Notes: generated by a model not told the origin, from the sequence alone. A stretch of DNA of 64,000 nucleotides from Halobacillus campisalis (GCF_030345335.1 NZ_JAPVRC010000007.1:62001-126000); one strand, 5' to 3'; numbered from the stretch's first letter, positions 27,335-36,340 are shown. Numbers and translations are program-made.

Positions 27335-28138
27335 TTAAAGCCCCATAAAGAATTTGTCCAGTTCGATATTGAATTTATCAGGCTCCTCTAAAAATAAACA
27401 ATGACTGCTTTGTTCAAAAGGAATAAGTGTGGATCCAGGAATTTTATTCTGAATATATTCTCCAGCCGCCACAGGGAAAAATTTATCATCACGACCAAAA
27501 CAAATGAGAGTGGGTACATCGACTTTTGAAACCGTCTCCCGATAATCTACGGCTGTCTGGTTGAAAACGATAGTAGTGGCGATAGAGGTTGGTACCTTCA
27601 TCATCTCTTCTAAAATCCATTCGTGCATCGATGGGGCGGGTTTATCTTTGAACATGCCGTAGATAAATTCACTATTGAAAGCTCTCTGATCATCCTGGAT
27701 GGCCTGCATGACACCTTTAATCGCGTCAAAATTGAAAGCTCCGTATTCCCAGCCCTCCCATAAATAATCCGAAGGCGATTGATCCACGATAGTAACCGCC
27801 TTTATATTGTCGGTGCCGAACTGGTCGATATAATCCCATACGACAAACGCCCCCATCGACCACCCTACGAGAATCACATCTTTCAGTTCCAGCTTCTCAA
27901 TCAGCACATGTAAATCTCTCGCATAGTTCGCCACAGTATGTCCGTGCTCTACCTTACTGGAATTTCCGTGACCTCGCAGGTCAAACGTAATGGTTCGGTA
28001 TTTGGCCTTTAAGTAGGTGAGCTGCTGTTCAAAAAACTTGCTGCTCATCATGACGCCATGAATGAAAATGACAGTTGGCCCTTCTCCTTCATCTTGAAAA
28101 TAAAGGTTTGTATCTGAATCTATATTTATCGAAGGCAT
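27335..28138 (-). CDS. Alpha/beta hydrolase (haloperoxidase/esterase-like)
   Basis: 267-residue alpha/beta-hydrolase fold enzyme. The oxyanion segment 'IFIHGVMMSSKFF', nucleophile elbow 'GWSMGA' (Ser about 94), acid in 'CFGRDDKFFP' and catalytic His in 'QSSHCLFLEEP' are all present. It belongs to the broad cofactor-free haloperoxidase/esterase group (BpoC-like); the substrate is not predictable. A cytosolic location is expected since there is no signal peptide. AAGGAGTG lies seven bases before the ATG. Single gene. Confidence 0.88.
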   Translation of the reverse strand: MPSINIDSDTNLYFQDEGEGPTVIFIHGVMMSSKFFEQQLTYLKAKYRTITFDLRGHGNSSKVEHGHTVANYARDLHVLIEKLELKDVILVGWSMGAFVVWDYIDQFGTDNIKAVTIVDQSPSDYLWEGWEYGAFNFDAIKGVMQAIQDDQRAFNSEFIYGMFKDKPAPSMHEWILEEMMKVPTSIATTIVFNQTAVDYRETVSKVDVPTLICFGRDDKFFPVAAGEYIQNKIPGSTLIPFEQSSHCLFLEEPDKFNIELDKFFMGL

Positions 28139-28267
28139 TTGTCCACACTCCTTATGAGTATAAAATAGCTATGCTATCAGTCTATTAAAGAGCGGACCGA
28201 GTTATGTGAATTGCTTTCTAATTCTTTTTATTTAAAAGGATAAAAGCAGCAACGATGCAGTTAAAAA

Positions 28268-28312
28268 CTAAAGAAAGCCCTGCAGGCGATCACACTCTGC
28301 AGAGCTTCTTCA
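28268..28312 (-). terminator. Terminator of the amino-sugar operon
   Basis: AAGCTCTGCAG / CTGCAGGGCTT stem plus T-rich tail on the minus strand, right after the last gene of the seven-gene operon. Confidence 0.85.
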
Positions 28313-30019
28313 TTACAAACTTACGGGATCGTCAATACGATATAAATAGATCCTCCAAGCAGAACTCTCATTTTCAAATTCCTCTTCCAGCACCAGTCCA
28401 ATTTCTTCATGATTTTCCAGAGGAAGACCCGACAGAACGTACTCGCCTCCTAATTCACTTAAAGCTTTCGTATCAAGCAATAACTCTTCTATCTTACGAT
28501 CGCTTGTTTTTTTGAACATATAATTCTCACCTAGTTCGCTTGAATAGATGTACGCTCTCCCTCCCCACGTATCGAAATAATGGGCAAGCGAAGGACTTTT
28601 CTCTAACTCGGGGCCGATGACTTCCCGGAATTGATGTTTATATTCGAGAGGGTACGTGTTGTTATACGTATCCAGTGTATAAAACCCATTATACTGGGCG
28701 ATCGTCGGATGCATCGCTGCGCTGACAACCCGGTAACTTGAAGGATCCTTACCGATATAATCTTTAATCTCGTCAAACAGGTCTGTCGAGTAAAATTCGC
28801 TGAATGTCGGGGTATTGAATTCCCCATACTTCGTTTCCTCGTGAACTTGGTAAACGTTCCAACACTGCAAAGCGATAAGGATAACGGCTATCCATTTTCC
28901 ACCAATCATTTGTTTGGCAATAATGGCTAAAGCTAGCGCGAAACAGATGTACCAGATCATCGGGTCAAAAAAGTGTATACGCGCGAAATTGAACGTATTG
29001 AGAATGTCGATAGAATCTTTGAGCGGCCTCCAGCCCTCCCAGTACCAAAAAGCGTACCATAAGGAAAGGACTGGTGTTGCCGTGAACAATAAAATGAATC
29101 GAGTCGGATAACCTCCTCGTAATATCGACAAAAAAAGAGCCGCGATCAATACAGGCAATACAATCGATTGATGGAGCGCCAAATCATGGGTATGCCCATT
29201 CAAGAAATTATGTTCAAATAAATCCAGTGTTCCCGCCAAGTCTTTATGTCCGAGATCGTTCTCCTCCCGATGGGACGAGAAGGAAGAATCGATGAACATC
29301 GTGTAAATCAACATATAATTCTTTATTAAATAAATCGACGTCATGCCGGCAATCGCTATAAATAGAGGTGGATTGAACTGTTTCGAGCGTATCCAGTCAA
29401 ACAGCCAGAGAATTCCCATAATGCCTAAGAAAAAAATAAACGTCAATATGAAGTTCGATAAAAATGGAATCAATGATAAAATCAGCCAGTAATACCATGG
29501 CGTGTTCCTGCCCTGTTTCCGAATGGTCAGAAATAAATAAAAAGCTAAAGGCAGTCCTGCGATTGTCAGTACACCTGACGGCCAAAAAGGAAGCATGGCA
29601 AACGCCAGCGCACTCCCTGCTGAAATCCAGGAGCTCGAGCGCCCACTTATCAGGAAACGATTTAATAGAATATACATCCCAAAGAATGCGGTGAACCTCA
29701 TGATCGTCTGGCTGATCGTATAGGCAGTAAACGGTTCAAACCATACATAAATCCAGACTACGGCATCAAGAGCTGAAGGAAGTGCACTTCTTGGCAGCCC
29801 GTTGATGACGTTTGGAAGTGTTTCTCCAGGCCCTGCAAAAATCTGACCGCTTTCAGCAAGCAGCTGATACCACACGATATTGGAATCCATGTTATCGTGC
29901 ACACGGATGTGAGTATTTTCCCCAAGGATATAGTAAGGGAGCAAATAAACGATTAATATGCTACAGGCTAGTAAAATCCATTTATGCCTGATAAAAAAGC
30001 TGAATACGTTTGACGACAT
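28313..30019 (-). CDS. DUF6044/YkoS-like polytopic membrane protein, probable GT-C glycosyltransferase
   Basis: 568 residues with roughly ten to twelve hydrophobic segments over the first 400 and a soluble C-terminal part. The first external loop carries 'RVHDNMDSN', an acidic motif in the place where GT-C glycosyltransferases keep their catalytic Asp. It resembles B. subtilis YkoS, which is encoded next to the CsbB-like transferase YkoT. By analogy with the CsbB/YfhO pairs it should take the lipid-linked sugar on the outer membrane face and attach it to a wall or teichoic polymer. The start is ATG 30019 after GAGGATG, overlapping the aminotransferase gene by about 38 bp. Confidence 0.78.
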   Translation of the reverse strand: MSSNVFSFFIRHKWILLACSILIVYLLPYYILGENTHIRVHDNMDSNIVWYQLLAESGQIFAGPGETLPNVINGLPRSALPSALDAVVWIYVWFEPFTAYTISQTIMRFTAFFGMYILLNRFLISGRSSSWISAGSALAFAMLPFWPSGVLTIAGLPLAFYLFLTIRKQGRNTPWYYWLILSLIPFLSNFILTFIFFLGIMGILWLFDWIRSKQFNPPLFIAIAGMTSIYLIKNYMLIYTMFIDSSFSSHREENDLGHKDLAGTLDLFEHNFLNGHTHDLALHQSIVLPVLIAALFLSILRGGYPTRFILLFTATPVLSLWYAFWYWEGWRPLKDSIDILNTFNFARIHFFDPMIWYICFALALAIIAKQMIGGKWIAVILIALQCWNVYQVHEETKYGEFNTPTFSEFYSTDLFDEIKDYIGKDPSSYRVVSAAMHPTIAQYNGFYTLDTYNNTYPLEYKHQFREVIGPELEKSPSLAHYFDTWGGRAYIYSSELGENYMFKKTSDRKIEELLLDTKALSELGGEYVLSGLPLENHEEIGLVLEEEFENESSAWRIYLYRIDDPVSL

Positions 30020-31112
30020 AACGGACATCCTCTTCTGTTATTCCGTAATATAAAGGCAGACGAAGAATACGCTCACTATCCTGTGTAGTAAAACGATCTT
30101 CTCCTGCGAACATTCCATAAACTTGCCCAGCGTAAGAGGAATGCAGAGGCACGTAATGAGGAACAGCTACCACATCGTGTTCCTTCAGAAAGTTCATTAG
30201 TTCCGAGCGTTCTTCCCCATCACGGCATTTCAAATAAAACATATGGGCATTATGATTGGCTTCTTCCGGGATCACAGGACCTTCAATTCCATCTATCGCC
30301 ATGACTTCTTTCAGTAGTTCTTTATAAAAGTTCCATGCCCTCAGCCGACTTTCGTTGATTGTATCGATCTGTTCAAATTGTTTATAAAGATAAGCAGCAT
30401 TGAGTTCACTCAGAAGATAAGAAGAACCGATGTCCCTCCACGTATATTTATCTACCATTCCTCTGGCAAATTGGGCGCGATTCGTTCCTTTTTCCTGAAT
30501 CATTTCAGCGCGCTCGATAAAAGGATAATGGTTGACGATCAACGCGCCCCCCTCGCCGCACACATAATTTTTCGTTTCATGAAAACTGAAGGCGGATAAA
30601 TGACCGAATGTTCCTAAAGGCTTCCCTTTATAATGGCTCGTCAACGCTTGCGCAGCATCTTCCACTACCCAAATATCACGTCCATCAGCCAGCCGCATAA
30701 TTTCATCCATTTCACAAGAAACCCCAGCGTAATGGACGACTACAATTGCTTTCGTTCGTTCCGTTATCGCTTGTTCAATTTGGACCGGATCGATATTCAT
30801 TGTGCTTGGATCAATATCTACGAAGCGAATATCCGCTCCCCTTAAAGCAAAAGCGTTTGCGGTGGAAACGAACGTGTAGGAAGGCATGATGACCTCGTCT
30901 CCAGGTCCCGCTTCCGTAAGAAGGGCTGCCATTTCAAGGGCTGCCGTACAAGATGGGGTCAAAAATGCCCGTTCACATCCCAAATAATTCTCCAGCCAAT
31001 CTGTGCACTTTTTTCCAAATGGACCGTTTCCAGAAAGCTTCGACTGAGTCAAAGCTTCTTGAATCAACTTTTCTTCTCCTCCGACGACACATGGGACGTT
31101 GAATGGAATCAT
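29982..31112 (-). CDS. rffA: dTDP-4-amino-4,6-dideoxygalactose transaminase (WecE/RffA)
   Basis: 376-residue PLP aminotransferase of the DegT/DnrJ/EryC1 family. It tracks E. coli WecE through 'MIPFNVP.VVG', 'GDEVIMPSYTFVSTANAF', 'VHYAGV.CEMD' and 'EKGTNR.QF.RG.VDKYTWRDIGSSYL'. The PLP Lys181 lies in 'SFHETKN'. WecE transfers an amino group from glutamate to dTDP-4-keto-6-deoxyglucose, giving dTDP-Fuc4N. The 4-keto substrate would come from the rfbA/rfbB products of the same operon, and the neighbouring GNAT would acetylate the amine. ATG 31112 follows GAGGTG; a TTG one codon earlier is less likely. Confidence 0.92.
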   Translation of the reverse strand: MIPFNVPCVVGGEEKLIQEALTQSKLSGNGPFGKKCTDWLENYLGCERAFLTPSCTAALEMAALLTEAGPGDEVIMPSYTFVSTANAFALRGADIRFVDIDPSTMNIDPVQIEQAITERTKAIVVVHYAGVSCEMDEIMRLADGRDIWVVEDAAQALTSHYKGKPLGTFGHLSAFSFHETKNYVCGEGGALIVNHYPFIERAEMIQEKGTNRAQFARGMVDKYTWRDIGSSYLLSELNAAYLYKQFEQIDTINESRLRAWNFYKELLKEVMAIDGIEGPVIPEEANHNAHMFYLKCRDGEERSELMNFLKEHDVVAVPHYVPLHSSYAGQVYGMFAGEDRFTTQDSERILRLPLYYGITEEDVRYVVKRIQLFYQA

Positions 31113-31116
31113 CAAA

Positions 31117-31473
31117 TCACCTCATTACGATAATGCCGAGCACGATAAAGGAAACACCCATCACTTTTTGAAAAGTGATAGGCTCTCCAAAAAAGAATAC
31201 AGACAATAAAAAAACCAGTACAAAGGAAAGACTCATAAAGGGGTAGGCATAACTAATATCAAACTTGGTCATCGCTGCCATCCAAAACAAGGAGGCAACA
31301 AAGGCCGATAAAAAACCAGATAAAATAAACGGATTCAGCAGCAGCTGAATGATGAAGATGAATTTATCTCTCCACAATTCAGGAAGCCCGCCATATTGAT
31401 CGATTTTCCATTTCAATATAAGTTGTCCATACACCGTAAAGAAAATCGTTCCAAAAATATAGGCATATCCCAT
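31117..31473 (-). CDS. SMR/EamA-type small membrane transporter (ArnE/ArnF-like flippase candidate)
   Basis: 118 residues, four transmembrane helices, with a conserved 'YGQLILKWK' start and 'DISYAYPFMSLSFVLVFLLSVFFFGEP' typical of the small DMT/EamA group. Homologues such as ArnE/ArnF move undecaprenyl-phosphate-linked aminosugars across the membrane. Placed between the sugar acetyltransferase and aminotransferase genes, three to four bases from each, it is the natural candidate to flip the Und-P-sugar made by the GT2 enzyme. A drug-efflux role, also known for SMR proteins, is much less consistent with this context. Confidence 0.82.
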   Translation of the reverse strand: MGYAYIFGTIFFTVYGQLILKWKIDQYGGLPELWRDKFIFIIQLLLNPFILSGFLSAFVASLFWMAAMTKFDISYAYPFMSLSFVLVFLLSVFFFGEPITFQKVMGVSFIVLGIIVMR

Positions 31474-31476
31474 CGG

Positions 31477-32172
31477 TCACACACCCATACTGGAGCGATT
31501 TATTTTGTGATAAACGTCCTTCGCGCTCCTTAACCGGAACCCGAGCGAATAAAATAAATTAAGCGAAGGTGCATTGGCAGCTGAGATGGACGTTTTCAAC
31601 TGTTGCAAGTCAAGATCTTCCCACTGTTTTCTACATCCCATACTCGTCAGCGGCTTCGCCAGTCCTTTACTTCTGTATTCCTTTTTCATTCCTAACAGCA
31701 GAACGTTCTCTTTTTCAAACCCATAAAAACCTATCAGGCTTCCTTCGTAAAAGAGAGCGTAAATCTGGTTTTTATCCATTAAATCACTGACCCAATTCAT
31801 GTACCTAAGATCAGCCTGTTCATCAGGAATGTTGAAATCACGATGAAAGCGTCCATGCTCAAAAGATTCTTTAGCGATTTCAAGGATACGCTCGCGGTCG
31901 TACTCTAATGAGATATCCGTCCCATCTTTTTCAAACACGGTAAGCTTTCCTTCTTCACAAACAGGCTCGATCAATGTATCCACATAATAGAAGCCATGAT
32001 CCAGAAGTATTTTAGAGCTTTTGAATGGATCTACTTTAATCGTGAAATGTCCTTCAATATTCTCCGTCTGTGCAAGGGCTTCTTCTTCCAGGCTCATTAC
32101 TTCAAATGTATCCATTTGGAAATTTCTTTTATCCCATGGGGTAGGTCGTAAATAGTCTGCCACATCATCCAC
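31477..32172 (-). CDS. GNAT N-acetyltransferase, WecD/RffC-like
   Basis: About 231 residues. The C-terminal half is a GNAT domain with 'LLGMKKEYRSKGLAKPL' (acetyl-CoA loop) and 'NAPSLNLFYSLGFRLRS'; the N-terminal half resembles WecD, including 'PWDKRNF', 'FVDT' type strands and 'SFEHGRFHRDFNIPDEQAD'. WecD acetylates dTDP-Fuc4N to dTDP-Fuc4NAc, the step that would follow the adjacent WecE-like enzyme. The frame is open from ATG 32199, but a GTG at 32172 follows AAAGGATCGGA and overlaps the preceding GT2 gene by 8 bp, which is the more likely start. Confidence 0.83.
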   Translation of the reverse strand: MDDVADYLRPTPWDKRNFQMDTFEVMSLEEEALAQTENIEGHFTIKVDPFKSSKILLDHGFYYVDTLIEPVCEEGKLTVFEKDGTDISLEYDRERILEIAKESFEHGRFHRDFNIPDEQADLRYMNWVSDLMDKNQIYALFYEGSLIGFYGFEKENVLLLGMKKEYRSKGLAKPLTSMGCRKQWEDLDLQQLKTSISAANAPSLNLFYSLGFRLRSAKDVYHKINRSSMGV

Positions 32173-33142
32173 TCCGATCCTTTGACTCTTTCTTCCCATT
32201 CACATGTTCACGAATGAGATACAGCGGTCTACCTTTTACTTCATTAAATACTTTCCCTATATATAATCCCAGCACACCAAAATTGAAAAAAATCAATCCT
32301 GCGATGAAATATAAACTAACCATGACACTTGTCCATCCGGGTACATGCTGATCCATGAAAAAAAATCGGATGAATAAATAAAGCCCATATAAAAAAGATC
32401 CGAGGGAAACGATGAACCCGAACTGGATCGACAGTCTCAAAGGTTTATTCGATTGCGCAATAATCGTATCCGTAGCAAGCGTTACAAGCTTCTTAAAATT
32501 ATAAGAAGACTCTCCCTCGCTCCGCTCGTTATGTTCAACAGGGATACTCGTTGTTTTATACCCCATCCATTGCAAAAACAGCGGAAAGAGCCGCCCCTGT
32601 TCTTTCATTTGTCGAAAGCCTTCGATCACTTTTTTGTGACAAATACTGAAATTAGCAACGGTGTGGTCAGATGAATGACCTGTGAAATAATCGTACACAC
32701 GATAAAACAGCTTGGATTGGACCTTTTTAATCAGGCTATCTTGACGTACGATTCTTTTTGCGAAAACGACCTCATACCCTTCCTGCGCTTTTTTATAGAG
32801 AGCCGCTATTTCTTCAGGACGGTCCTGTAAATCACAATCCATAACTACAACCCAGTCTCCAATCGTATGATCGAGTCCGGCTGTGATGGCGTGATGCTGA
32901 CCAAAATTTCTCGCTAAATCAATTCCTCTAATCTGTTCATCTTCCATAGCCAATTGATGAATGGACTCCCAAGCATGATCAGGACTTGCGTCATTCACTA
33001 AGATGATTTCATAATCTGCAGGTATTGCTGTAATTACAGCACGTAATCGATCACATAGTTCCCGTAAACAAGAGCGGCAGCCATAAACAGGGACAACAAC
33101 AGAGATCAGCGGCTGGTTGGTGTCCATTGATTTACGTACCAT
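32165..33142 (-). CDS. GT2 polyprenyl-phosphate glycosyltransferase (GtrB/CsbB/YkoT-like)
   Basis: 325 residues: a GT-A domain (1-235) with 'ISVVVPVYGC', 'NDASPDHAW', the DXD 'MDCDLQD' and 'QRPEEI'-type motifs, then two C-terminal transmembrane helices (about 240-310, ending 'NFGVLGLYIGKVFNEVKGRPLYLI'). This is the dolichol-/undecaprenyl-phosphate transferase subfamily that loads one sugar onto Und-P on the cytoplasmic face. In this operon the donor is probably dTDP-Fuc4NAc, which would be unusual for the subfamily. It overlaps rfbB by 37 bp. ATG 33142 and an in-frame ATG at 33127 are both weakly preceded by binding sites. Confidence 0.88.
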   Translation of the reverse strand: MVRKSMDTNQPLISVVVPVYGCRSCLRELCDRLRAVITAIPADYEIILVNDASPDHAWESIHQLAMEDEQIRGIDLARNFGQHHAITAGLDHTIGDWVVVMDCDLQDRPEEIAALYKKAQEGYEVVFAKRIVRQDSLIKKVQSKLFYRVYDYFTGHSSDHTVANFSICHKKVIEGFRQMKEQGRLFPLFLQWMGYKTTSIPVEHNERSEGESSYNFKKLVTLATDTIIAQSNKPLRLSIQFGFIVSLGSFLYGLYLFIRFFFMDQHVPGWTSVMVSLYFIAGLIFFNFGVLGLYIGKVFNEVKGRPLYLIREHVNGKKESKDRSG

Positions 33143-34134
33143 TCCACAGTTTCTTCAAGTCCATTTTCCATTGCCACGACTGGCTGCCATCCCATCGCAC
33201 CTCGTAATTTCCGATCATCTACTGCATATCTTCTATCGTGACCAAGACGATCCTCTGTATAAGTGATTAAATCTTTGAAACTATTCAAGGAACCTTTTCG
33301 ATCTGGATAATTATTGTCTAGAATCTCACAAATTTTCACTGCTAAATCTATATTCTTCAGCTCATTTCCTCCGCCAATATTATAGCTTTCCATCGATTGA
33401 CCCTGATGAAAAATAAGGTCGAGGGCGCGACAATGATCTTCAACGTACAGCCACTCCCTTATATTTTTCCCATCTCCATAAATAGGAATTGGGTTATGAC
33501 GAAGCGCATTAGAAATAATGGTAGGAATCAATTTTTCTTCATGCTGGCTTGGACCATAGTTATTAGAACTGCTGGATATCACGATATTCATTCCATATGT
33601 ATACCCAAAGCTTTTGACGAGCAGGTTAGCTCCTGCTTTAGAGGCACTATAGGGATTTCTTGGATCATATGGAGTTTGCTCATGAAACTTCTCATCATTG
33701 TCCAATGAACCATACACTTCATCGGTTGAAATGTGATGAAAGCGTGCAGCCTTCAGTATTCCTTGCTCAGTCCACACTTTTCGTGCGATCTGCAGAAGTA
33801 CCATCGTGCCCATCACATTTGTATTTACGAAAGAAGAAGCATCTTCAATCGAACGATCAACATGAGATTCGGCAGCGAAATTAATGACGCCGCCGATCGG
33901 GTAGTCGTTAAAAATACGGTCTACAGCCTTTTCATCGGTAATATCTGCATGGACAAAATGATAGTTGGGATGATCAGCCACGCTTTCTAAATTAAAGGTC
34001 GATCCGGCATACGTCAGCTTGTCCACGTTAACTACTTTGGCGTGAGGATATTGGCTCAAATAATATTTGATGAAATTTGAGCCGATAAAACCCGCACCTC
34101 CTGTAACAAGCAGATAAGAATCCGATTTATTCAT
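33106..34134 (-). CDS. rfbB: dTDP-glucose 4,6-dehydratase
   Basis: 342-residue extended SDR. NAD-binding 'VTGGAGFIGSNF' at the N-terminus, 'STDEVYG' with the active-site Thr/Asp/Glu, and 'YSASKAG' with the catalytic Tyr/Lys identify RfbB/RmlB. It converts dTDP-glucose to dTDP-4-keto-6-deoxyglucose. rmlC and rmlD are absent, so the product is diverted not to rhamnose but to the aminosugar made by the WecE-like enzyme downstream. The start overlaps rfbA by 8 bp and is preceded by GAGGTGATG. Confidence 0.95.
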   Translation of the reverse strand: MNKSDSYLLVTGGAGFIGSNFIKYYLSQYPHAKVVNVDKLTYAGSTFNLESVADHPNYHFVHADITDEKAVDRIFNDYPIGGVINFAAESHVDRSIEDASSFVNTNVMGTMVLLQIARKVWTEQGILKAARFHHISTDEVYGSLDNDEKFHEQTPYDPRNPYSASKAGANLLVKSFGYTYGMNIVISSSSNNYGPSQHEEKLIPTIISNALRHNPIPIYGDGKNIREWLYVEDHCRALDLIFHQGQSMESYNIGGGNELKNIDLAVKICEILDNNYPDRKGSLNSFKDLITYTEDRLGHDRRYAVDDRKLRGAMGWQPVVAMENGLEETVEWYVNQWTPTSR

Positions 34135-35059
34135 GACTCATCACCTCCAACATAGGGTGACCTACTAAATCATCCCAGTACTGTTCAATGTGCTTTCTAT
34201 TTGCAATATCGAGTAAATATCGCCCATAATCATTTTTGGCCATAGAATTTCCCATATCAATTAAGTCATCTTTATTGATATAGCCCATGTAATAGGAGAT
34301 CTCCTCAAGACACGCGAGTTTGAACCCTTGCCGCTGCTGAATATTTTTTACGAACTCAGAAGCCTCGAACAACGACTCGTGTGTCCCCGCATCCATCCAG
34401 GCGAAACCACGACCGAGAAGTTCCACATTGAGTTTATTCATCTTCAAGTATTCTTTATTCAAATCAGTGATTTCGAGTTCTCCGCGTTCTGAAGGTTCAA
34501 GATGCTTTGCTATCTCTACCGCATGGTGGTCATAAATGTATAACCCCGTTACGGCAAAATCAGATTTAGGATCGTCCGGCTTCTCTTCTAAAGATACTAC
34601 TTTTTTTCTTTCATTAAATTCAGCTACGCCGAACCGCTCCGGATCCTTGACTCGATACCCGAAAATCGTTGCATGTTCATGATTCTTGATCGCTTTTCGA
34701 AAAAGCGTAGTAAATCCCTGCCCGTAAAAAATATTATCACCAAGCATCAACGTCACATCATCTTTTCCGATGAAATGCTCGCCGATCACTAACGCTTCAG
34801 GGATCCCGTTTGGATCTTCCTGTGAGAGGTAGGAAATTGAAATTCCAAGTGATTCACCGTTACCAAGTAAATCTTTAAACCTCGATACATCATGAGGAGT
34901 ACTGATGATCAGGACTTCTTTGATACCGCCCAGCATCAGTACAGATAGAGGATAATAAATCATAGGCTTATCGTAGACAGGGATTAAATGTTTATTGATA
35001 CTTAATGTGCTTGGTGACAGCCTCGTACCGCTGCCGCCCGCAAGAATGATTCCTTTCAT
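34127..35059 (-). CDS. rfbA: Glucose-1-phosphate thymidylyltransferase
   Basis: 310-residue nucleotidyltransferase. 'MKGIILAGGSGTRLSPST' is the nucleotide-binding signature, followed by 'YDKPMIYYPLSVLMLGG' and 'LMLGDNIFYG'. It makes dTDP-glucose from glucose-1-phosphate and dTTP. It is slightly longer than usual at the C-terminus (RfbA about 290), ending in 'GHPMLEVMSHE'. First gene of the seven-gene operon, with GAGGTAA before the ATG; the promoter must lie in the spacer 35060-35240. Confidence 0.95.
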   Translation of the reverse strand: MKGIILAGGSGTRLSPSTLSINKHLIPVYDKPMIYYPLSVLMLGGIKEVLIISTPHDVSRFKDLLGNGESLGISISYLSQEDPNGIPEALVIGEHFIGKDDVTLMLGDNIFYGQGFTTLFRKAIKNHEHATIFGYRVKDPERFGVAEFNERKKVVSLEEKPDDPKSDFAVTGLYIYDHHAVEIAKHLEPSERGELEITDLNKEYLKMNKLNVELLGRGFAWMDAGTHESLFEASEFVKNIQQRQGFKLACLEEISYYMGYINKDDLIDMGNSMAKNDYGRYLLDIANRKHIEQYWDDLVGHPMLEVMSHE

Positions 35060-35247
35060 GATCGATTACCTCGTCTCTTTTAATAAGATTTTTTCATAGT
35101 ACTCTTCTATTCCTTCTTTTACGATTACATAACCTTACATTTTAGTAACATTTTCTGTGATTTTGGTCGCACGCCCCACTGCCCCGTTTTGATTAATCGA
35201 CGGTGACATGCCTAAGCGGAACGTATCACGTATTAAATCTTTTAATA
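35060..35247. other. Promoter region of the amino-sugar operon
   Basis: AT-rich spacer between rfbA and the terminator of the upstream peptidase gene. No gene-like frame or known leader RNA is visible. Confidence 0.4.
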
Positions 35248-35316
35248 AACAAAAAATCACTCCATTCGTTATCAACTAAGCGACTAAACTTAGTAAAAAC
35301 GAATAAGAGCGATTTC
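35248..35316 (-). terminator. Long-stem terminator of the HExxH peptidase gene
   Basis: Nearly perfect 27-bp stem (outer AAATCGCTC / GAGTGATTT with G-U, inner CTTAG / CTAAG) with TTTTTTG on the minus strand. It is unusually long for a terminator. Confidence 0.85.
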
Positions 35317-35390
35317 TATGAAAGAATTCTTTTACTGCTTTCAATTTCTCTATGGCCGTACAATTTTACAAATGACAAACGAATCTTCCA

Positions 35391-36125
35391 TCAATTAAAG
35401 AAATCTTCCATTTCAAAATGCTCAGTCAAAGGAATGACCCTGCCTTCACGATCCCAATTTTTGTATTCATTCAAAATCATTTCCACATCGTTACTTGCCC
35501 TCACTTCAACCAAGAATTCCACGGCAAGATAACTGCGCCAGAAATCGAACATCCGATTGATTAAAATTGTTCCTTGATCAGAAGGTCTGCCGAAATCCTC
35601 TAAAGAGTGACCTCCATATCGTTCCTTATGAACTTCAACGAGTACGAGCTCAATATTCGTGATCTCCTTAAACTCCCTTTCCTCTAAAACAAGTTTTCTT
35701 GATAAATAGTCGCACATTCCTTCTTCAAACCAATTATTATCTTCTTTACTGAACGCACCAGAATAATGAGTCAATTCATGTGCCAATATCGTAAATAGAT
35801 AGTCCTCTGAACAATTTTCATAAAATTCCTTAATTTCAGGGATGTCATATGCATCAACTTGTCTAATCAACAGCTTTCTCCAAGCTTCTAAATCCGGGGA
35901 AATGTAAATTACATCTCTATCTGTATAGGCGGGTATAGGAACGTCGGAAAACAGAGTGGTAGCTAAGTCTTCGGAAGTCCATACTACTCCTTTTGGCAAA
36001 GTAGTTAATGGATAATTATCTTCCAACAGTCGCTGGTAGTCTTCCAATTTTTTATTGAATCTTTCAATCACCTCTTGATACCTTCCGTACTCTTCTTTTG
36101 TCTCAAAAGCATATATTTGCTTCAT
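35391..36125 (-). CDS. Putative zinc metallopeptidase (HExxH gluzincin), 244 aa
   Basis: Residues 'ILAHELTHYSG' carry the HEXXH zinc motif, and 'WFEEGMCDYLS' about 20 residues later supplies the third ligand Glu, the gluzincin arrangement. The N-terminal 90 residues are charged, and no signal peptide or membrane segment is visible, so a cytosolic role is likely. I do not recognise a named family. ATG 36125 follows GAGGAGG; an ATG five codons upstream overlaps that site. It lies behind a roughly 200-nt leader that has its own promoter and an intrinsic terminator (36185-36218), suggesting attenuation control. Confidence 0.75.
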   Translation of the reverse strand: MKQIYAFETKEEYGRYQEVIERFNKKLEDYQRLLEDNYPLTTLPKGVVWTSEDLATTLFSDVPIPAYTDRDVIYISPDLEAWRKLLIRQVDAYDIPEIKEFYENCSEDYLFTILAHELTHYSGAFSKEDNNWFEEGMCDYLSRKLVLEEREFKEITNIELVLVEVHKERYGGHSLEDFGRPSDQGTILINRMFDFWRSYLAVEFLVEVRASNDVEMILNEYKNWDREGRVIPLTEHFEMEDFFN

Positions 36126-36334
36126 ACAATGCCTCCTCACTTTAAACGAGACTTTACCAAACGACGATTACCTTATTTAAAAGCATAAAAAAGACGCCCC
36201 TCATTATCCGAAAGCGTCACGTTCCTTTACCTGACTGAAAGCTCACTTATATGAGCTGATTTTATAGTTTCCGATTCTGTACATTTAAATTATAAACATC
36301 TCTTCACATATTTACTGAAGAGGTCATGCCTATA
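36126..36334 (-). ncRNA. Candidate structured mRNA leader or small RNA upstream of the peptidase gene
   Basis: A promoter (TTGGAA, 18 bp, TGGTATAAT) at 36341-36370 would start a transcript near 36334. It contains hairpins CTCTTCA / TGAAGAG and AGCTCA / TGAGCT, then a terminator GACGC-N16-GCGTC with TTTTTT, 60 nt before the peptidase start. It matches no riboswitch class I know. Confidence 0.5.
36185..36218 (-). terminator. Leader terminator upstream of the peptidase gene
   Basis: GACGC / GCGTC stem with further internal pairing and TTTTTT on the minus strand. It has no coding gene upstream, so it ends a leader or small RNA. Confidence 0.75.
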
Positions 36335-36340
36335 TCAGCT

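Noticed and set aside
33106-35059. dTDP-rhamnose pathway
   Set aside because: rfbA and rfbB are present but rmlC and rmlD are not, and a WecE-type aminotransferase and WecD-type acetyltransferase follow instead.
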